Assembly: GCA_018813725.1 (NCBI GenBank)
Contig: JAHJBD010000176.1
Coordinates: 1-17,787 of the forward strand
DNA: 17,787 nucleotides
Origin: Nanobdellota archaeon
GTDB lineage: Archaea; Nanobdellota; Nanobdellia; Woesearchaeales; JAHJBD01
Direction of reading: 5' to 3'
The position numbers and the translations under genes are program-made. This document shows positions 14,348 through 17,787 of this stretch, piece by piece. The notes below the pieces were generated by a model. The model was given only the letters and a program-made list of their open reading frames with translations, did not search any database and was not told the origin of the DNA. How positions within the stretch are numbered: the stretch's first letter is position 1; every line of letters begins with the position of its first letter.

Positions 14348-15307
14348 ATGCCAAACCAAGAACAGGGACCAATGATTGAATCATCATTGTTATACACAAG
14401 AGAAAACGGAAATCAAGGATTTGTGCATGATAGTTATGGGGATTTCTTTTTGGCTAGAGCCTTGGCTGATAAAGTGGATAGTGGTGAATTAATACCTGAT
14501 GAAGTACATCATATGCTGAAGAATAAGCTAAAAGTAGTAGGTGTTATTAATGCACCCTTATCTGGAACTGTATTAAGTACGCCTGAAACAGCAAATGCAA
14601 ATTTAGATCTTGAATCCCATAAGGGGCCTTTAGATTTCAAAAATGTGATTGGATCATCTGTTGGCATTTCTATCATAAAGGACCCTATTGTAAATGTTTT
14701 GCCTTATTTGATCGGATTATCAAGTCAAGAAGCTGTTTTTATTGATAATCTCTTGCAGGATAACCCTCCAACTGGATTGTTGGCTGATTGCTATACTGAA
14801 AGCAGTCATGAGTCTTCACTCATAGATAAGGTTATGGGATATCTTATAACCCATATGAAAGAAGTGGCAGAAGATTATGGTAAGCTACAAGAAGATACTG
14901 ATGCATTTAAACGAATAAAACCTGATGTTAAATATGTCTGTGACCTCTTTGAATCAGGCCAGAGAAGGTTAAGGGAAGTTGGGGCTGAGATATTGGCAAC
15001 CTATGATTGGGTAGTAGCTGAACCATTGCTAGGTAGGTATATAAAACATGAAAACTGGCATGTAAGATGGAATGGTGCTGTTTGTTTGGGTCATTATGAT
15101 ACTTATGAATCAAGACAGTATCTTTATGGGATTTTAGTTAATGATCCTATAGAACATTTGACATGTAAGGTTGCTATGATCCTTTCTGAAAGCCAGAATA
15201 GCCCAAATGCCCAGAATTATAGTATGGAATACTATTACCAAAGGCTAGCTAAAAATGATTTTGATAGGAAATTAAGTGGGAAAGCTAGGATGGAGATAGA
15301 TAGTTAG
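14348..15307 (+). CDS. Module 6: head motif plus HEAT-like body
   Basis: A 319-residue protein from the ATG at 14348 (MPNQEQGPMIESSLLYTREN); the ATG at 14372, homologous to the start of module 5, is equally possible and gives 311 residues. The head GNQGFVHDSYGDFFLARALA is followed by a helical body. HEAT-like units are clearest near the C-terminus: RRLREVGAEILATYDWVVAE, NWHVRWNGAVCLGHYDT and HLTCKVAMILSES. The QEQ before the head recalls the EQEQ at the end of the NTPase just before the A11 tract, so the similarity may extend slightly upstream of the head. The stop codon TAG ends one base before the stop of the convergent histidine kinase gene, with no room for a separate terminator. Confidence 0.8.
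   Translation: MPNQEQGPMIESSLLYTRENGNQGFVHDSYGDFFLARALADKVDSGELIPDEVHHMLKNKLKVVGVINAPLSGTVLSTPETANANLDLESHKGPLDFKNVIGSSVGISIIKDPIVNVLPYLIGLSSQEAVFIDNLLQDNPPTGLLADCYTESSHESSLIDKVMGYLITHMKEVAEDYGKLQEDTDAFKRIKPDVKYVCDLFESGQRRLREVGAEILATYDWVVAEPLLGRYIKHENWHVRWNGAVCLGHYDTYESRQYLYGILVNDPIEHLTCKVAMILSESQNSPNAQNYSMEYYYQRLAKNDFDRKLSGKARMEIDS
14369..14449 (+). repeat. Head repeat, copy 6 (81 bases, 78 identical to copy 5)
   Basis: Pairs with 13631-13711. The core is at 14420-14437. This is the last copy; no further head is seen between here and the end of the window on either strand. Confidence 0.9.
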
Positions 15308-16084
15308 TTAGCCTAGATATGCTGGGAGATATATTGTAAATTTTGTGCCTTTGCCAAGCTCGGATTCCACATCTATTTTTCCATTGTGGTCTTTAACAGC
15401 TTGATAGACTATTGTTAAACCCAAACCTGTTCCATACTCATCTTTTGCTGAGAAGAATGGTTCAAATATTCTTGGTAAGATCTCTTGATCGATACCTTTT
15501 CCTTCATCTTCAATTTCTATCCTAACAAATTTGCAGCTGTCAAGATTATCTAATTTTCCATCGTGATTATAAACTCTAACTGTTACTGTGCCGCCAGGTA
15601 CCATCGATTGAACAGCATTGATCACCATGTTTTCGTAAGCGTTTCTTATATGCTCTTTTTCAACTTTAACTTGATACAAATCTTCTGCATATTCTTTTGC
15701 TAGATAACAACCATGTAATTTAACCCTTTCGTAAATCATTTCATCTTCATCAAACAAATCTGTAATTGAGCATATTTCCAGATATCTCTTGGGTCTTCCT
15801 CTTAAGGCTAGCATTAGACAGTCTCTCATTTCTTTTAGGCCTTTGGTGGCATTTAGAATCCCTTTTGCAGTATTATATCTATAACTACCATTGGGTTCCT
15901 GGTCCATAAGTAATTCAGCTGATCCTTCTATTGCTGATAAGAGATAGCCAAAATCATGTATCACCACAGAGGCAACACTCCTGATTTCCCTTCCTATGTT
16001 TGCATCATGTTGCATTTCCATAATTGTTTGGCTAAGGGAAGAAATCGTTTCTAAAAGGTCATCAATACTAGGTTGGCCTGACAT
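15308..16084 (-). CDS. Soluble sensor histidine kinase
   Basis: A 258-residue cytoplasmic kinase without membrane segments. A short coiled N-terminal helix is followed by the phospho-accepting H-box VIHDFGYLLSAI (H43; HDFxxLL type), then the HATPase domain: N box ENMVINAVQSM (N152, N156), G1 DEGKGID (193-199), F box FEPFF (207-211) and G2 GTGLGL (218-223). It should autophosphorylate H43 and pass phosphate to a receiver domain. There is no PAS or GAF sensor, so it must be controlled through its short N-terminus or a partner. The only receiver in the window is inside module 2 of the convergent operon. The ATG at 16084 lies about 33 bases after a TATA box, so the gene has its own promoter although it follows the PhoU-like gene on the same strand. 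Confidence 0.92.
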   Translation of the reverse strand: MSGQPSIDDLLETISSLSQTIMEMQHDANIGREIRSVASVVIHDFGYLLSAIEGSAELLMDQEPNGSYRYNTAKGILNATKGLKEMRDCLMLALRGRPKRYLEICSITDLFDEDEMIYERVKLHGCYLAKEYAEDLYQVKVEKEHIRNAYENMVINAVQSMVPGGTVTVRVYNHDGKLDNLDSCKFVRIEIEDEGKGIDQEILPRIFEPFFSAKDEYGTGLGLTIVYQAVKDHNGKIDVESELGKGTKFTIYLPAYLG

Positions 16085-16108
16085 TTTAAGTCATAAAAAT
16101 AATTCTCG

Positions 16109-16118
16109 ATTTATAAAG
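16109..16118 (-). promoter_or_regulatory. TATA box for the histidine kinase gene
   Basis: On the minus strand the sequence reads CTTTATAAAT, about 33 bases before the ATG at 16084 and just past the stop of the AbrB-PhoU gene. It predicts a start of transcription within a few bases of the ATG. Confidence 0.55.
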
Positions 16119-16119
16119 C

Positions 16120-17061
16120 TTAATACTCCAAACCCATCCTTGTTCCAGAAATCTCTCTGATTATCTCAAGGATGTGCTCCATGTCTCGCAATATCAATAA
16201 TTCTTTCCCAGGAATCTTGTTGTGTATCTTATCTGTTATCTTTAATATCTTATCCCTTATTTCGTTCAACTTAGCGAATTTCTGCAGGTTAAACTGGTAA
16301 TATAGTTCATAGAAGGTGTTGAAATTGGTTCTTATAAGTTCAATTACAGAGATTGTGTCTTTCTTGAATATTTTGTTATAGCTGATTATCTCTCTTGCAG
16401 CATACTTATTGATGTCAGCTATAAGGTCAAGTGCATTGATTATCGTGTAGATAAATCTAGACTTCTTATAGTCTGGATAACCTTTCTGGTTCATAAGTCT
16501 TAGGCAATAACTGATGAATTTAGTAATCGTGTCATGCTTATCTTCTACTTCTTCTAGAAAACACTTTTCTTTGGTTCTTGTACCTTTAATAATATTGTCT
16601 AGAGATTCGTTTGTCAGCAGGAATACTTTTCTTAATATCACATCAAAATCCTTGAAACTGTCCCCGGAAATATCCTTTATCACGCAAGAATCCTTCTTCT
16701 GGTCAATAACCTCAACACCTATAAGCCTGTTTACTTCTTTCTGTATCACGGAAATGATATTCTTTTTTTTATCAATCCTTATATGATGCGTATACTGTTC
16801 ATCAAACCTTACTTTAATCTCGTCAAAACCCCTTCGATAAACTGCACGGATATAGTACATAATTGATGTTCTATCTAGGCCAGTTAGGTTTATCGATATG
16901 CTATCAAGATTGATTGCCTTTTCAGTTGAAATATTCAAAGATGTGCCTAGTTCTTCAAGGTTTACTTCATCACCAGGCTTAATGTTTAGATTTTCAGCCC
17001 ACTTGGAAGGTAGGGTGATAGTTAATGTATTGTGCCCTTGTTTTATCACTTTTCTTTTCAT
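16120..17061 (-). CDS. AbrB-PhoU family regulator
   Basis: A 313-residue protein with the typical archaeal PhoU-like architecture. The N-terminal swapped-hairpin AbrB DNA-binding domain (about 3-45: KVIKQGHNTLTITLPSKW, then LNIKPGDEV) is followed by a linker and a long helical PhoU-like region (about 145-310), rich in Lys, Ile and Asp. Such proteins are annotated as phosphate-uptake regulators. No phosphate transporter is visible nearby, so the target is unknown. The ATG at 17061 lies 30 bases after TTTATATA on the minus strand, predicting a leaderless message. It is divergent from the unknown gene at 17192 across a short region with direct repeats that could be its operator (inference). Confidence 0.85.
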   Translation of the reverse strand: MKRKVIKQGHNTLTITLPSKWAENLNIKPGDEVNLEELGTSLNISTEKAINLDSISINLTGLDRTSIMYYIRAVYRRGFDEIKVRFDEQYTHHIRIDKKKNIISVIQKEVNRLIGVEVIDQKKDSCVIKDISGDSFKDFDVILRKVFLLTNESLDNIIKGTRTKEKCFLEEVEDKHDTITKFISYCLRLMNQKGYPDYKKSRFIYTIINALDLIADINKYAAREIISYNKIFKKDTISVIELIRTNFNTFYELYYQFNLQKFAKLNEIRDKILKITDKIHNKIPGKELLILRDMEHILEIIREISGTRMGLEY

Positions 17062-17083
17062 ACTGGTAATAAATACGCTGCAA

Positions 17084-17093
17084 TATATAAATC
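17084..17093 (-). promoter_or_regulatory. TATA box for the AbrB-PhoU gene
   Basis: The minus strand reads GATTTATATA, with TTTATATA starting 30 bases before the ATG at 17061. This is the same leaderless spacing as at polB and ileS. Confidence 0.6.
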
Positions 17094-17117
17094 TTATGTA
17101 GAATATAGTAATTTTGT

Positions 17118-17155
17118 AAAATATATCTCACTATTGAAAAATATATTCACTATTG
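17118..17155. repeat. Tandem direct repeat in the divergent promoter region
   Basis: AAAATATATCTCACTATTG (17118-17136) and AAAATATATTCACTATTG (17138-17155) differ by one deleted base and lie about 20 bases apart, close to two helical turns. They sit between the TATA boxes of the AbrB-PhoU gene and the gene at 17192, where an operator for one or both would be expected. Confidence 0.5.
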
Positions 17156-17159
17156 CTCA

Positions 17160-17170
17160 TTATTATATAG
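17160..17170 (+). promoter_or_regulatory. Putative TATA box for the gene at 17192
   Basis: TTATTATATAG, with TTATATA at 17163-17169 lying 29 bases before the ATG at 17192. This is a weaker match than the other TATA boxes. Confidence 0.4.
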
Positions 17171-17191
17171 TTTCCCGATATTATTACATAT

Positions 17192-17770
17192 ATGGGGATG
17201 CAAATTATGGGGGAAAGAATGACAATCGATAAGCTTAGGGTTTTGCAACCAGGTCAGCCTGTTACATTCCGGTTTAGGCGACAAGCTGAGCGGCATATAG
17301 ATAATCTGGATGATGGTGAGACGTCATATGTGCAAGAGGATAGCCAGCATGTGCGTACTTATAGGCTAACTGACATTTATATGGCACCTAATGATAAAGG
17401 CGGTAAGTTAGGTTACTTTGTGGTCAATAATGACGGTGAAGATCAACTGGTTTGTGCTCATTATTGCTACAATGAACATCTTCATATACGAGTTTCGGCC
17501 TTAACAATTACTGAGAGGTTAACTGAAGTGTGTGATAGTTCTAATGTTGTTCCTATAAGCGGGCTTAATTGTCATCTAATCTTTGACGGTAGCAAACAGC
17601 TCGTTTTGGACCCTGAATGCATATACAGTTGGGAGGGACTGGAGGGTAATTCTTTCTACAAGAGATTCTCTGTAATCGGAGAAAAAGCTTGTCAATATGA
17701 TCCTCAAACTCATACAATAAAAGGAAATATTGGGAACTTATTAGAAGGATATGTCCCATTATCAAAATGA
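17192..17770 (+). CDS. Hypothetical protein, 192 residues
   Basis: I recognise no family. The protein looks like a soluble, beta-rich domain, with alternating hydrophobic stretches such as KLGYFVVNNDGEDQLVCAHY and LNCHLIFDGSKQLVLDPECI. There is no signal peptide, membrane segment or clear catalytic motif; its six cysteines (CAHYC, CDSS, LNCHLI, PEC and AC) are not arranged as a standard zinc site. The ATG at 17192 fits a leaderless message from the TATA-like element at 17163. The in-frame ATG at 17219 (MTIDKLRVLQPGQ) is preceded by GGGGGAAAGA, a strong Shine-Dalgarno-like run, and is a serious alternative start. The gene is divergent from the AbrB-PhoU gene and may share control with it. The window ends 17 bases after the stop. 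Confidence 0.65.
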   Translation: MGMQIMGERMTIDKLRVLQPGQPVTFRFRRQAERHIDNLDDGETSYVQEDSQHVRTYRLTDIYMAPNDKGGKLGYFVVNNDGEDQLVCAHYCYNEHLHIRVSALTITERLTEVCDSSNVVPISGLNCHLIFDGSKQLVLDPECIYSWEGLEGNSFYKRFSVIGEKACQYDPQTHTIKGNIGNLLEGYVPLSK

Positions 17771-17787
17771 TTTCAGAAAAAGACGCC

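Larger units (their letters stand above)
7585..15307 (+). other. NACHT NTPase with a tandem array of C-terminal sensor modules
   Basis: This entry marks the locus as a unit. One NTPase gene is followed by six modules in the same orientation with tiny gaps or overlaps (2 bases, -17, -8, 22 and 51 or less). Every module begins with a version of (D/E)SSLLYTREDGTQGFVHDSY and then has its own body. Head-to-head distances are 812, 1270, 910, 973 and 738 bases. There is no transposase, recombinase or reverse transcriptase in the window. The order matches an expressed receptor followed by orphan C-terminal cassettes, as known architecturally from Rhs and CdiA loci; applying that model to a NACHT protein is inference. 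Confidence 0.7.

Noticed and set aside
9717..14449. CRISPR-like array, because of a short repeat recurring at intervals
   Set aside because: Repeats are 738-1270 bases apart, lie inside reading frames and encode a conserved protein motif; there are no short spacers and no cas genes.
9717..14449. Invertible shufflon
   Set aside because: All six heads are in the same orientation, I found no inverted copy of the core, and no site-specific recombinase is present. Direct repeats would allow deletion, duplication or gene conversion, not inversion.
7585..15307. Diversity-generating retroelement
   Set aside because: There is no reverse transcriptase, no template/variable repeat pair and no adenine-biased differences; the bodies differ completely rather than at scattered sites.
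7585..15307. Insertion sequence or prophage
   Set aside because: There is no transposase, integrase or structural phage gene, and no terminal inverted repeats were seen at the locus edges.

Overview
The window reads as archaeal chromosome, probably from an uncultured lineage (a DPANN-type archaeon would fit but is not proven). The evidence is an archaeal family B DNA polymerase, an archaeal-type isoleucyl-tRNA synthetase, an AbrB-PhoU regulator, and promoters with a TTTATA-type TATA box about 29-33 bases before an ATG, as in largely leaderless archaeal transcription. All three stop codons are used normally.

Layout. (1) Positions 1-1180, minus strand: the start of a GltA/SudA-type flavoprotein, a four-CxxC zinc-ribbon protein and a SudB/NfnA/PyrK-like FAD/2Fe-2S subunit, in an overlapping operon. 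(2) 1273-7262, plus strand: polB, a small orphan gene and ileS. ileS carries one in-frame TAA at codon 57, although the rest is intact. (3) 7263-7584: an AT-rich leader region without a convincing gene. (4) 7585-15307, plus strand: the notable locus. A NACHT/STAND-type NTPase stops at an A11 tract exactly inside its winged-helix region. A -1 shift on that tract joins it in frame to a C-terminal module. Five more modules follow, nearly all abutting or overlapping. Each begins with the same short head (consensus ESSLLYTREDGTQGFVHDSY, the NLR/NACHT motif that follows the NTPase) and then diverges into a different, mostly HEAT-like helical body. One body contains a response-regulator receiver domain and another is broken by an in-frame TGA. 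(5) 15308-17061, minus strand: a soluble histidine kinase, convergent with and abutting the last module, then the AbrB-PhoU regulator. (6) 17192-17770, plus strand: an unrecognised 192-residue protein, divergent from the AbrB-PhoU gene across a pair of direct repeats.

Interpretation. The NTPase with module 1 looks like one NLR-like receptor (FHA-like segment, NACHT, winged helix, HEAT-like sensor) whose C-terminal part is gated by a frameshift. The downstream modules look like spare or alternative sensor ends with a common junction, comparable in architecture to the orphan C-terminal cassettes of Rhs/CdiA loci. The alternative is that they are expressed as separate subunits which dock on the NTPase. 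The receiver domain in module 2 and the neighbouring histidine kinase suggest that phosphorelay signalling feeds into the system. Both switching and frameshifting are inferences. The shared heads, the A11 junction and the domain content are visible in the sequence.
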